13,100 nucleotides of DNA from Candidatus Latescibacterota bacterium (GCA_022825185.1 JAJDYK010000076.1:1-13100); one strand, 5' to 3'. Positions 1-8,393 are shown, counted from the first letter of the stretch. Numbers and translations are program-made. The notes: a model not told the origin generated them from the letters alone.

Positions 1-39
1 GAGGACGTGGCTGTGCGCCCCGTCGCTGTCATTTATTAA
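1..39 (+). CDS. Possible C-terminal tail of an upstream gene (partial)
   Basis: Frame 1 is open from the first base and ends at a TAA at 37-39, giving the short tail EDVAVRPVAVIY. It stops 21 bases before the sulfatase start, a normal gap inside an operon. Twelve codons are too few to identify a product, and frames 2 and 3 are also open here, so this may not be coding. Confidence 0.25.
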   Translation, partial: EDVAVRPVAVIY

Positions 40-60
40 CCCTCTTTCGCAAGGAGTTCC

Positions 61-1464
61 ATGTCTCGTCCCAATATCCTCTTCATTATGACCGACGATC
101 ACGCGGCCCACGCCATGAGTTGCTACGGCAGCCGCATCAACACCACGCCCAACCTCGACCGCATTGCCCAGGGCGGCATGCGCTTTAACAACTGCTTTTG
201 CACCAATTCGATTTGTGGCCCCTCCCGCGCCACCATCCTCACCGGCACGTACAATCACGTCAACGGCATGACCACCTTGGACTCGCGCCACGACAATCGC
301 CAGCTCAACTTCGCCAAGCTCCTGCAGGGCGCTGGCTACCAGACCGCCATCGTCGGCAAGTGGCATCTAGGTCAGGGGCCGGCCCACTGGCCCACCGGCT
401 TTGACTACTACAACATCCTCCAGGGCCAAGGCCCTTACTTCGACCCGGAAATGGTGTGCAACGGCGACAAGGTTCAATACCAAGGCTACACCACCGATAT
501 TATCACCGACCTGTCGCTCGACTGGCTCCGGACGCGCGACAAGGAGCGGCCCTTTTGTCTGATGTACCACCACAAGGCCCCGCACCGCCCTTGGGAGCCG
601 GACGAAAAACACGCCCATCTGTACGAAGACGAGGATATTCCCGAGCCGGAGACCTTTGACGACGACTACCAGAATCGAGCGGCAGCCGCCGGAGCCGCCA
701 AAATGCGCGTTGACCGCGACCTCAACGCCACCGATCTCAAGCGGCCCGTACCCGCAGGGCTGACGCCGGAAGAGGAGAAAAAGTGGAAGTACCAGCGCTA
801 CATAAAGGACTATCTGCGCTGCGTGGCCTCAGTTGATGACAACGTCGGTCGCGTGCTCGACTATCTCGACGCCGAGGGCATTGCCGACGACACCATTGTC
901 GTCTATACCTCGGACCAAGGCTTTTTCCTCGGCGACCACGGCTGGTACGACAAGCGCTTCATGTACGAGGAATCGCTGCGCATGCCCTTCCTCATCCGCT
1001 ATCCGCAAGCCATTGCCGCCGGTAGCGTCAGCGCTGACATGATCCTCAACGTTGACTTTGCGCCCACGTTCCTTGACTACGCTAGCGTGGCCATTCCCGA
1101 CTCGTTTCAGGGCCGCTCCATGCGTCCCGTGCTGGAGGGACGGACCCCGGATGACTGGCAGACGGCGATGTACTACCGCTACTGGATGCACTTGGCGCAC
1201 CACCACGTGTACGCCCACTACGGAGTCCGCACCCTGCGCTACAAGCTCATCTACTACTATGCCGACGCCTTAGGCCAGCCTGGTGCCATAGACGAGCGCA
1301 AAGAGCCGGAGTGGGAATTGTTCGATCTGGAAAAGGATCCGTGCGAATTGGTCAATGTGTACCACGACCCGGCCTATGCGGAAGTGGTGAGCCAATTGCG
1401 CGAGGAATTGCGCCGCCTACAGGAAGAAGTGGGTGACCAGCCCTATGAGGGGGAAGAGCCGTAA
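61..1464 (+). CDS. Type I (formylglycine-dependent) sulfatase, probably cytoplasmic
   Basis: This 467-residue protein should hydrolyse a sulfate ester, most likely on a sugar. The alkaline-phosphatase-superfamily fold starts at once with [11 protein letters not shown] (D12 and D13 as calcium ligands). C52 lies in CGPSR, the C-x-P-S-R site converted to formylglycine by a maturase. Further active-site landmarks are GKWHLG (K100, H102), HKAPHRPW (H175) and [11 protein letters not shown] (D285), with K298 after it. The C-terminus has the [14 protein letters not shown] segment common in bacterial polysaccharide sulfatases. There is no signal peptide or lipobox, so it should act in the cytoplasm on imported substrate. 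AAGGAG (51-56) sits four bases before the ATG and fixes the start. The substrate cannot be read from sequence; a phosphonate monoester hydrolase relative is less likely. The gene is convergent with the operon to its right. Confidence 0.93.
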   Translation: MSRPNILFIMTDDHAAHAMSCYGSRINTTPNLDRIAQGGMRFNNCFCTNSICGPSRATILTGTYNHVNGMTTLDSRHDNRQLNFAKLLQGAGYQTAIVGKWHLGQGPAHWPTGFDYYNILQGQGPYFDPEMVCNGDKVQYQGYTTDIITDLSLDWLRTRDKERPFCLMYHHKAPHRPWEPDEKHAHLYEDEDIPEPETFDDDYQNRAAAAGAAKMRVDRDLNATDLKRPVPAGLTPEEEKKWKYQRYIKDYLRCVASVDDNVGRVLDYLDAEGIADDTIVVYTSDQGFFLGDHGWYDKRFMYEESLRMPFLIRYPQAIAAGSVSADMILNVDFAPTFLDYASVAIPDSFQGRSMRPVLEGRTPDDWQTAMYYRYWMHLAHHHVYAHYGVRTLRYKLIYYYADALGQPGAIDERKEPEWELFDLEKDPCELVNVYHDPAYAEVVSQLREELRRLQEEVGDQPYEGEEP

Positions 1465-1516
1465 ATGTCTCTCAATACCAAGCGCGTGAGAATTTCAAAG
1501 GTGGAAAATTCCCCGA

Positions 1517-2527
1517 TTACACACGCATTCCCTGCTCTGAGAACCAGTCGAGGGCGTCGCGGATCGATTCTTCAGGTGGCCGAGATTCGTATCCCAATTG
1601 ACTCCTCGCTAAGGATTCATCAACGGATGTCGGGCAGTCGTGCAAGAGTTTGATCAAATTGCGGGAGTAAAGAGACGATAAGTTGCGCTTCGCAGCACGT
1701 GATCTAATCAGGGGCAAGGTCGCCCGAGCAAAAGAATAAGGCATGACAGGACGCTTCACATTAAGTCCCAAAACTTGAGAACACAGACGCGCCAGTTGGC
1801 TGGTCTTTACGTATTGTCCCGCAGTGAAATAAACCTCACCTCCGTATCCTCTGGCCCCTACCGCGTTCGCTATGGCATTGGCCACGTCCCGCACGTCGCT
1901 CCACCAAAATCCCCCGTTGATGAGACACGGGAGTTGCTTACGCGCCATGGCGAGCAACATGCTGCCGACGAGGGCCGGCTCGCTGTCGCCGGGACCTATG
2001 AGGCCCGAAGGACAGACGATAGATGCATTGAGCAAGCCACCTCTCGCCGCGTCGAGCACGCTTACGTGTGCTTCGGCTTTGGTGGCCGTGTAGGGGATCT
2101 TGGAGTTCTGACCCAGTTTTGAACTGACACTCAGCGTCGTTCCGCGCAGCGGACTGAATGCGTGTATGGAACTGATGTGTACCAGTCGGCGGACGCCGGT
2201 GCCAATACATGCTTGAATCACATTGCGCGTACCTATCAAGTTGACTTCGTCAGCTAACCCTTTGGGATCAGCGTCAACTGTTATAATATCAGCACTGTGT
2301 ATGACGGCGTGAGCATGTTGGAATGCTTGGTTCAACGACTCGGGATTGCGGACATCGGCCGGCTGCAATTCGACCTGTTCGCTTAGATCATCGGGAAGTT
2401 TGCGATTGCTACCCTCACGCGTAACAGCGCGCACCGCATATCCGCAGTTCAATAAAGCGCGACATATATGGCTGCCTAGGAAGTCCTCAGCACCGGTCAC
2501 TGCCACTATGCTACCTGTATCTCCCAT
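1517..2527 (-). CDS. NAD(P)-dependent epimerase/dehydratase-like extended SDR
   Basis: A 336-residue extended short-chain dehydrogenase. The N-terminal Rossmann motif reads TGAEDFLG (11-18), where the family usually has TGAxGFLG; the middle glycine is Asp15. The catalytic Tyr-Lys pair is present as YTATK (146-150), after a serine-rich strand HISS (117-120). Overall it resembles the dihydroflavonol-reductase/3-beta-HSD-like branch of nucleoside-sugar epimerases. Substrate is not predictable. It is the last gene of a three-gene minus-strand operon, 25 bases after the GH4 stop; its ribosome site is modest (AAGGG about ten bases upstream). Its likely role is oxidation or reduction of a product of the glycosidase or dioxygenase (inference). 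The Asp could weaken pyrophosphate binding or shift cofactor preference. Confidence 0.85.
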   Translation of the reverse strand: MGDTGSIVAVTGAEDFLGSHICRALLNCGYAVRAVTREGSNRKLPDDLSEQVELQPADVRNPESLNQAFQHAHAVIHSADIITVDADPKGLADEVNLIGTRNVIQACIGTGVRRLVHISSIHAFSPLRGTTLSVSSKLGQNSKIPYTATKAEAHVSVLDAARGGLLNASIVCPSGLIGPGDSEPALVGSMLLAMARKQLPCLINGGFWWSDVRDVANAIANAVGARGYGGEVYFTAGQYVKTSQLARLCSQVLGLNVKRPVMPYSFARATLPLIRSRAAKRNLSSLYSRNLIKLLHDCPTSVDESLARSQLGYESRPPEESIRDALDWFSEQGMRV

Positions 2528-2552
2528 CGCTATTCAGCCCTTGTGGATTTTT

Positions 2553-3926
2553 TTACGACCAATTCTTTGGCCAAGAAAAATGTGCGTTGATATCTTCTAC
2601 GTACTTCATCGGTTCGTTGGGTTCAATGTTAAACAGCGCGTCCAGCGTCTCCAAGCCGTGCTGGTACGATTTGGTCTCTTTGCTGCCGAGCACGCCAAAC
2701 AACATCATTGATTTATCGCCTGACAAGACTGCTTCGAGAGTGCGCTCCATGTTGAGCCAGTCGGGATAGATGCACTCCAGCATAATTTTCTTGGGCAATG
2801 GCGGCACGCGCAAAGGCTGAATGCCCTTCTTATTGACAATCGCGGGAACTTCCACCGCCACGTCGTCGGGAATACCCGGCAGCGCGCCGCAATTGGGCAC
2901 ATTCACCTGAAACTGACCTTCGACGTTGTTGACTAGCCCATTCATAATGGGAATGTGCTGCTCGTGTGTCATCTGAGCGCCAAACAGATCAATCGGCCGG
3001 ATTTTCTCATCGTAGGCCGCTGCTTTCATCTGCTCGTATTTTTTAGCCTTGCCAGCTAAAACCGCATCGCGTCCGGCTGGCGTGTCTTTGCCGCCATTGG
3101 GATCGTACCAGTATTGCCGCGTCGCCAAATCCGTGTGATACCACCAGCCGCCCCGCCGAGGCGTATCGCCGATGGGCATCAGGCCATACAGCTTGTATTG
3201 GTGAATTGCCGCGCGCGACATCTGCGTGGGGATCGCCTTGCCCTCTCGGGTCATCCGCTCCCAGTACGCCTCGCTCTCCTCGGCAATCCATTTATCCAAC
3301 TTCGGATACATGTCTTCGTTTTCATAGATAAAATCCGTTAGCCAGATGTTGTGGTTCAGCCCCGGTGCTTGCCACGTCACCTGATCGGGGTCTAGGCCCA
3401 ATGTGCGCGCTACGCCCGCGTAGCCGTAATGCCCGTGACACAACCCACACACCTTAATCCCTGTCTCTCTCGTCATCAATGTCGTTCCGTCAAAGACTGG
3501 ATTGCCGGCCAACAAAACCCACGCATCGGGGCACAGCTTCTCCATGTCTTTTGCAACATTTAACATCAGTTGCAAATTGTGATATTCGGGCATCCCAGTT
3601 TTGTCGTAAAAATAGCCGAGTTCGGCCGTCATGTTGCGTCGGCGCTGCATGAAGTACTCATTGTGCGTTACTGTTGCTGTATTGATTACAAAATCGGCGT
3701 CTTTTAATGCGGCTTCCTGATCGGCGGTTTTCTCAAATGTCATAGTCGCACCCAAATCCTCGGCGTAGCGGCGTCCGAGTGCATAAATGACGTCGAGCAC
3801 TTCCTCGTTGATGTCCACAAAACAGACGTGGCTGCCGTTCAGTTTCTTGGTCAGACACAAATCCTTGACCAAGCCGAGCGAAAACACTACGCTACCAGCA
3901 CCAAAAATTGTTACTTTATTGGCCAT
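2553..3926 (-). CDS. Glycoside hydrolase family 4 (NAD+/Mn2+-dependent glycosidase)
   Basis: A 457-residue GH4 enzyme of the CelF/MelA/AglA group. These cytoplasmic glycosidases work by an unusual redox elimination mechanism that needs bound NAD+ and a divalent metal, with no net redox change. The N-terminus is a Rossmann fold (KVTIFGAGSVVFS, 4-16; acidic FVDIN, 36-40). GNP (141-143) is the conserved Asn-Pro. Metal ligands are C163 (GLCHG) and H192 (GLNHNIWL), 29 residues apart, the same spacing as C174 and H203 of Thermotoga AglA. The segment around 345-368 (NCGALPGIPDDVAVEVPA) is a family signature. GGAGG five bases before the ATG supports the start, 22 bases after the dioxygenase stop. GH4 covers alpha- and beta-glycosidases, phospho-glycosidases and galacturonidases; the substrate cannot be assigned here. 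Confidence 0.92.
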   Translation of the reverse strand: MANKVTIFGAGSVVFSLGLVKDLCLTKKLNGSHVCFVDINEEVLDVIYALGRRYAEDLGATMTFEKTADQEAALKDADFVINTATVTHNEYFMQRRRNMTAELGYFYDKTGMPEYHNLQLMLNVAKDMEKLCPDAWVLLAGNPVFDGTTLMTRETGIKVCGLCHGHYGYAGVARTLGLDPDQVTWQAPGLNHNIWLTDFIYENEDMYPKLDKWIAEESEAYWERMTREGKAIPTQMSRAAIHQYKLYGLMPIGDTPRRGGWWYHTDLATRQYWYDPNGGKDTPAGRDAVLAGKAKKYEQMKAAAYDEKIRPIDLFGAQMTHEQHIPIMNGLVNNVEGQFQVNVPNCGALPGIPDDVAVEVPAIVNKKGIQPLRVPPLPKKIMLECIYPDWLNMERTLEAVLSGDKSMMLFGVLGSKETKSYQHGLETLDALFNIEPNEPMKYVEDINAHFSWPKNWS

Positions 3927-3948
3927 GTTGTCCTCCGCGAAAAGTCTC

Positions 3949-4734
3949 CTAGTTCAGGCGCTTTTTCCAGCGATCGCTGTCAAATTGTGGGTGATACACT
4001 TCGCTAAAAAACCGACGGTGTTCTGGCGAGAGTGAATCTAGCATCTCGTCTGTGAACCCGGGTTTGTGATGGCGCACATTGATGTGATTGTAAGCAAAAA
4101 ACAGGGCCATGCGCGGCTCGTCTTGGGTCCAATCACAGGACGTGTGGCGCACCGCTTCAGAAAAGACCAGTAGGGAGCCAGGCGGACAGCCATAGGTGTC
4201 CCACACGCCCGATTCGGGATCGTCGAACAAGGGTAGTTTTTTCCTGTAATTGGACTTGTGGCTGCCCGGAATAAACGCCGTTCCGCCTTTGCCTTTTTCC
4301 ACGCCATTTAATTCCCAAACCACGCGCGTCATCCCCGAGTAAATCCGCCCATCGTGATACTGATAGCTGTAATTGGGGTTCACGGATTTGCCGCCGGCAT
4401 GAGGCGTCCATCCTCTGTGGTTATCTCCCTTGAAGCGATAACTCAAAAACGCGCCTTCCAAGCGGATCTTCTCAATCTCGTCGTCAATAATTGTGTGCAG
4501 CACCCGCATAACGGCTGGATGGTCGATTAATACCGATGCTGGGCCGCCGGGCAAACAACGCGCATCGGTCGGCAGAGACGCTTTATCGGTGCGCAATTTT
4601 TCACACTGCGCTTTAATCGGCGCAAGCTCGTTCTCACTCAAAACAGCCGGAAAGAGAATGTATCCTTTCAAGTCGAAAAGCACGGTTTCTCTCTCCGTCA
4701 AAGTCGGTGTCCATTCTCGTGCCGAAGTGCTCAT
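3949..4734 (-). CDS. PhyH-family Fe(II)/2-oxoglutarate dioxygenase-like protein with HAG in place of HxD
   Basis: A 261-residue member of the phytanoyl-CoA dioxygenase family, first gene of the operon. AGGAGG at 4740-4745 lies five bases from the ATG at 4734 and only two from the in-frame TTG at 4737, so the ATG is chosen. The domain opens with FDLKGYILFPAVLSE. The proximal iron motif reads H112-A113-G114 where the family has H-x-D. The distal His197 (VRHTSCDW) and the 2-oxoglutarate-binding Arg208, eleven residues later, are present. IPGSHKSNY (155-163) is shared with the protein at 10946-11755. Loss of the carboxylate ligand is the feature of radical halogenases such as SyrB2 and WelO5, but it may also mark an ordinary PhyH subfamily with another ligand. 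Neighbours suggest the substrate is a carbohydrate or a small polar metabolite (inference). Confidence 0.88.
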   Translation of the reverse strand: MSTSAREWTPTLTERETVLFDLKGYILFPAVLSENELAPIKAQCEKLRTDKASLPTDARCLPGGPASVLIDHPAVMRVLHTIIDDEIEKIRLEGAFLSYRFKGDNHRGWTPHAGGKSVNPNYSYQYHDGRIYSGMTRVVWELNGVEKGKGGTAFIPGSHKSNYRKKLPLFDDPESGVWDTYGCPPGSLLVFSEAVRHTSCDWTQDEPRMALFFAYNHINVRHHKPGFTDEMLDSLSPEHRRFFSEVYHPQFDSDRWKKRLN

Positions 4735-4861
4735 CAAAACCTCCTAGCGCAATTTTTTGCAGTACTCGACAGCAATATAACTGCATTGTAGAGCCATGAG
4801 TTAGGCTTGTTTTTGCCCCGCCAAGACAAATAGAAGTTGGATTATAGATACATTGAAAAAG

Positions 4862-4916
4862 GCCCTTAGGCAAGGGCAAAGGAGCGATCCGCCCGCTAGC
4901 TCCTGCCTGAGCGGAT
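4862..4916. repeat. Cluster of short inverted repeats in the divergent spacer
   Basis: Three perfect 6-bp inverted repeats crowd this stretch: GCCCTT/AAGGGC (4862-4867 and 4872-4877, 4-nt loop), AGGAGC/GCTCCT (4880-4885 and 4899-4904) and ATCCGC/GCGGAT (4887-4892 and 4911-4916). The last two interlock, so only one could fold at a time in RNA. None is followed by a T run, so they do not look like terminators. They could be regulator sites or leader structures for the genes on either side. The rest of the spacer (4735-5007) has the promoter candidate listed next and no gene I can support. Confidence 0.35.
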
Positions 4917-4927
4917 TTGCGGCTATC

Positions 4928-4956
4928 TGGACGTTTGCCGCGTTGAAGTCTATTAT
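4928..4956 (+). promoter_or_regulatory. Candidate sigma70 promoter of the DASS transporter gene
   Basis: TGGACG (4928-4933, four of six matches to TTGACA), a 17-bp spacer, then TATTAT (4951-4956, five of six matches to TATAAT). Transcription would start near 4963, leaving a leader of about 45 bases before the GTG start at 5008. A small CCGC/GCGG stem (4963-4966 and 4973-4976) would lie at the very 5' end. This is a consensus match by eye only. Confidence 0.45.
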
Positions 4957-5007
4957 GAAGAGCCGCTCTTTTGCGGAAATTTTGACAAGGGAAGGAGCAT
5001 TTATACA

Positions 5008-6426
5008 GTGACGGAACTGATGGGGCAGCAGAGTGTTTTGCGATTTGGGGTTTGTGTGCTTTTGGCAGGGGTGCTCTGGTTCATGCCTATTCCCGCAGAC
5101 CTGCCGGTCAAGGGTTGGCACGTCTTTGCGGTTTTTATCGCGGTGATTACCAGCTTTATTCTGCGCCCCTATCCGATTGGCGCGATGGTGATATTCGGTT
5201 TAGTGGCGCTGACGGCGACTGGCATAATTACAATACAAGAGGCGATGTCTGGCTATGGCGACCCAATGGTCTGGTTGATCGTCGCTGCTTTTTTGCTGGC
5301 GGGAGGTATCATACGTACGGGATTGGGTCGGCGGTTGGCACTCTTGTTGGTCAGTCGCTTGGCGAAATCACCGTTGGGATTGGGATACTCGATCTGCGGG
5401 GCGGAGTTGTTGCTGGGACCAGTGGTGCCTTCAAATACCGCGCGCGGTGGCGGCATTTTAGCCCCCATCGTGCGCTCCTTGGCCGAAGCGTTGGACTCCT
5501 ATCCGACGCGGCATCCCGAACGAGCGGGGACCTATCTTGCGCTGGTTGGCTCACACGCCAATCTGATTACCGCGGCGATGTTTCTCACGGGCATGGCGGC
5601 CAACCCAATGGTGGCGCAGGCCGCCCAAGCGGTGTTTGGCGTCGCCTTTGATTGGGGGACGTGGGCGCTTGGGTCGGTGGTTCCGGGACTCGTCGGACTA
5701 GCTCTGCTGCCGATAGTTATCTTTTTTCTCGCAAGGCCGACACTGACGGACACTCGTGCAGCGCAGGAGGTCGCGAGAAGGGAACTTGAGGAGATGGGTA
5801 AGTGGAGCCGGGGCGAAAAAATTATGGGGGTCGTGTTGCCGGTTCTGCTTCTATTGTGGGTGACTAAGCCGCTTCATGGAATGCATACGACATTGGTCGC
5901 TTGGATCGGCGTCTCCGTTTTGCTCATCACCAATACCGAAAAATGGCAGGACATGGTGGAGAACGATAAGGCGTGGGAGACGCTTATATGGATTGGTGGT
6001 TTGCTGACTATGGCGAGAAGCCTCAAAGAGCACGGATTTATTGATTGGTTTGCTCAAGCCGTCGGCGCGTGGTTTACCGATGTCAGCGGTATAACGGTTG
6101 TCTTGATTATGGCGCTGATTTACTTCTATTCGATGTACAGTTTTTCGATGCTGTCGGCGCACATTGCTGCGATGGGCACGGTGTTTTTAGCGGTGGCGCT
6201 AGGTGCGGGGGCACCGGCGATGCTTACGGTCGCCATATTCGCATACTTTTCCAATCTCTGTGGGTGTACGACTAATTACTCGACGGGGCCGGTGATAATC
6301 TACTTTGGTCTGGATTACGTATCACCCCATAGGTGGTTCGCTAGCGGTTTTATGGTGTCGTTGTATCATCTGGCGATTTGGTTGGGTATTGGGTTGATCT
6401 GGTGGAAGATGCTTGGTTGGTGGTAG
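5008..6426 (+). CDS. DASS/SLC13-family anion (dicarboxylate/sulfate-type) transporter
   Basis: A 472-residue inner-membrane protein with about a dozen hydrophobic segments across its length. It carries the two SNT-type substrate/sodium motifs of the divalent anion:sodium symporter family: PSNTARGGG (141-149), and TTNYSTGP (421-428) in the mirrored C-terminal half. The second reads much like the CitT/SodiT branch, which moves dicarboxylates or citrate, sometimes by exchange with succinate; sulfate is another family substrate. Which applies here cannot be read. GAAGGAG (4991-4997) ten bases upstream supports the GTG start at 5008; the next ATG (5020) is too far from that site. It is transcribed alone, divergent from the GH4 operon and convergent with the operon to its right. 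It may import an organic acid or dispose of sulfate or acid end products (inference). Confidence 0.92.
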   Translation: MTELMGQQSVLRFGVCVLLAGVLWFMPIPADLPVKGWHVFAVFIAVITSFILRPYPIGAMVIFGLVALTATGIITIQEAMSGYGDPMVWLIVAAFLLAGGIIRTGLGRRLALLLVSRLAKSPLGLGYSICGAELLLGPVVPSNTARGGGILAPIVRSLAEALDSYPTRHPERAGTYLALVGSHANLITAAMFLTGMAANPMVAQAAQAVFGVAFDWGTWALGSVVPGLVGLALLPIVIFFLARPTLTDTRAAQEVARRELEEMGKWSRGEKIMGVVLPVLLLLWVTKPLHGMHTTLVAWIGVSVLLITNTEKWQDMVENDKAWETLIWIGGLLTMARSLKEHGFIDWFAQAVGAWFTDVSGITVVLIMALIYFYSMYSFSMLSAHIAAMGTVFLAVALGAGAPAMLTVAIFAYFSNLCGCTTNYSTGPVIIYFGLDYVSPHRWFASGFMVSLYHLAIWLGIGLIWWKMLGWW

Positions 6427-6480
6427 TTGGGAGCGCTGGCGACATCTGACTACAGGACTCATATTCTACTGTTTTCCGCG

Positions 6481-7521
6481 TCACAACTCCCCGAATCGCT
6501 CCCGCAGGTTGATGATCTCGCCGCTTTTGGCCGACTCGTATCCTGCCTGCACGATGGCCAAGCTCCTCCGTTCGCTGCGCCCCGACGTCGGCCCTTCGAT
6601 CCCTTCTAACACGTAATCTGCGAAATCTTCGATCTCCTGTGCAAAGGCCGAGAGATTGCTGCTCGGATAGGTAAGCTCCTCTCGCTGATCGCCATTGTCC
6701 TCATTCCACGCTATACACGACTCCTGCGTCGCTTGGAGTAGCCCTTTGTCCCCGAAGATCGCATAGCCGCCCGGCGGATTGGGAAACTTCACCTCGCAGC
6801 TTTGCAGCACGGTTGTCTGGAATCCCGCGTCCATCGTCAAAAGCCCGGTCATGGTTCCCTCGACATCGCGTCGCTGGAAGCTGCGGGCGTGGTGCTCTTG
6901 CATGTACACCGAAGCGACCTCGCCGAGAACGTAGCGGAGCATCGCCATGGTGTGAATGCCGTGCAGCATCCAGGTGCCGGTGCCGCCGAGTTGCGGATTG
7001 GAAAGCCACTCGCGCCGCCCCGGATAGGCATAGGTAGGCCGCGCCCGAAATCCCTCCGACACTGATGCCGACACTACTTCGCCGATGTAGCGTCCCGTTG
7101 CCACCACCTCGCGCAGGAAGCGCGCCATGGGGTGATAGGACATGCTCTCTGCGACGTAGAGACGCACGCCAGCGCGGTCGGCCGCGTCGATCATGCGGGT
7201 TGCTTCCTCCACTGTTAGCGCCATCGGCTTTTCCACCAGCACGTGCTTGCCGGCGTTGGCGGCGGCGACTGCCTCTGGGCCGTGATTGGGATGAGGCGTG
7301 CAGAGGGAAACTGCATCAATCTCGGGATCTGCTAGCGCATCGTCGAGATCGGTGTACGTCTTGTCGATTCCGAACTCCTCTGCTTTGGCCTGCAAATGGT
7401 CTGGATCCCGATCCACCAAACAGGTCACCACAACCTTGCGGCCCAGCTCTCGTGCGCCCTCCACATGGTGGCTCCCCGCCCACCCGACGCCCACGACGGC
7501 CATGCGGACCATATCGCTCAT
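6481..7521 (-). CDS. Gfo/Idh/MocA-family NAD(P)-dependent oxidoreductase
   Basis: A 346-residue oxidoreductase of the glucose-fructose oxidoreductase/inositol dehydrogenase family. Such enzymes oxidise or reduce a hydroxyl on sugars, inositols or their derivatives. The N-terminal Rossmann fold has GVGWAG (11-16); the cofactor/catalytic EKP is at 97-99 within HVLVEKPMALT. The C-terminal half carries GGTGTWMLHGIHTM (179-192), with His187 and His190 at the usual catalytic loop position. No signal peptide, so cytoplasmic. Its ATG overlaps the stop of the preceding MBL-fold gene (ATGA, 7518-7521), so translation is probably coupled. It is the last gene of the four-gene operon. The sugar substrate is unknown. 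Confidence 0.93.
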   Translation of the reverse strand: MSDMVRMAVVGVGWAGSHHVEGARELGRKVVVTCLVDRDPDHLQAKAEEFGIDKTYTDLDDALADPEIDAVSLCTPHPNHGPEAVAAANAGKHVLVEKPMALTVEEATRMIDAADRAGVRLYVAESMSYHPMARFLREVVATGRYIGEVVSASVSEGFRARPTYAYPGRREWLSNPQLGGTGTWMLHGIHTMAMLRYVLGEVASVYMQEHHARSFQRRDVEGTMTGLLTMDAGFQTTVLQSCEVKFPNPPGGYAIFGDKGLLQATQESCIAWNEDNGDQREELTYPSSNLSAFAQEIEDFADYVLEGIEGPTSGRSERRSLAIVQAGYESAKSGEIINLRERFGEL

Positions 7522-8393
7522 CTCTGCGAACTCCTATGAGGTGTGTTATCTCTCCGTTCCATTTCTTCTTCCACGATCTTGGCGACCGTATTCAGGTGCC
7601 GTTTCGGCATTCCGTTGCGGTCTTTGGGCAGTCGGTCACCTATGAACTTGTCGAATTCGATTCGCGCCGCCACGTCCCCTACGGGAATGCCAGCGCCGAG
7701 TGCCTCGCAGACGGCCTCGCGGACGCTCGCCAGATAGCTAGCCTCCCAGCGAATCCAGTCTTTCACCTGATCTTCGCCGAAAAGGACTTCGCCGTGACCC
7801 GGAACTAGGATATCGATTTCGAGCGTCGCGAGTTTGTAGAGGGAGCGTTCCAACACTTCGCTGTTACCCGCGCCGATCGCGGCCACGATACCGGTCACCA
7901 CGGAGTCGCCGGCGAATAGCAGGCGGTGTTCCTCTATATAGATGCTCACGCCGTCCGGGCTATGTCCCGGCGTCGGAAACATCCAAGCGTGTAGGCCGCC
8001 CAGATCCATGCGCAGCTCGTCTTGGTAGGTAATGGTCGGTTGGATCACTCTGGCTCGCGCCTCGGCCTCATCCACCTCCCAGCGCGCCGCCCAGCCTGGG
8101 ATCTGTTTCTCAATTTCCGAGGGCGTGAGAGCGTGGGCGAAAACTTCTCCTTGTGCCAGCGGCCCTGCGCCGAGGATGTGGTCGCCGTGACCGTGGGTGA
8201 GCGCTAGTCGGTGCGGTTCGAAGCCGTTTTGGCGGATGAAGGAGGCCATGGCGGCTCCTTCGTCTTGGTAGTTGCTCCCGTCAATTGCCAGCGCCGCTCG
8301 CTTGCCGATCACAATGCCGTTCTTGCCATCGACAAAGCGGCTGTCAACGCTGAAGACGCTTGGGGCGAGTTCGTGGATATTCTCTAAAGCCAT
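7518..8393 (-). CDS. Metallo-beta-lactamase-fold hydrolase
   Basis: A 291-residue MBL-fold protein with a full dinuclear metal site: THGHGDH (H67, H69, D71, H72), PTPGHS (H144), AGDS (D163) and VPGHGEV (H200). The family includes glyoxalase II, N-acyl-homoserine lactonases, other lactonases and many esterases. No signal peptide, so cytoplasmic. The C-terminal part after about residue 205 is helical-looking (DWIRWEASYLASVREAV), as in SoxH/glyoxalase-II-like members. The start overlaps the end of the Ldh gene by ten bases, and its stop overlaps the Gfo/Idh start. The upstream SD is weak, so coupling to the previous gene is likely. In this operon a lactonase acting on the product of the uronate-dehydrogenase-like enzyme is attractive, but that is inference. 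Confidence 0.92.
   Translation of the reverse strand: MALENIHELAPSVFSVDSRFVDGKNGIVIGKRAALAIDGSNYQDEGAAMASFIRQNGFEPHRLALTHGHGDHILGAGPLAQGEVFAHALTPSEIEKQIPGWAARWEVDEAEARARVIQPTITYQDELRMDLGGLHAWMFPTPGHSPDGVSIYIEEHRLLFAGDSVVTGIVAAIGAGNSEVLERSLYKLATLEIDILVPGHGEVLFGEDQVKDWIRWEASYLASVREAVCEALGAGIPVGDVAARIEFDKFIGDRLPKDRNGMPKRHLNTVAKIVEEEMERRDNTPHRSSQR

Noticed and set aside
1490..1511. GAATTT/AAATTC inverted repeat between convergent genes as a terminator.
   Set aside because: The stem is AT-rich with a 10-base loop and no T run follows on either strand.
6427..6502. GGGAGCG (6429-6435) and CGCTCCC (6496-6502) as a terminator between convergent genes.
   Set aside because: The loop would be 60 bases and one arm lies inside a coding region; likely chance.
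7065..7808. Plus-strand open frame of 247 codons.
   Set aside because: It lies opposite the Gfo/Idh and MBL genes, is Arg/Pro/Ser-rich without a recognisable fold, and has no ribosome site; it is a shadow of GC-rich coding.
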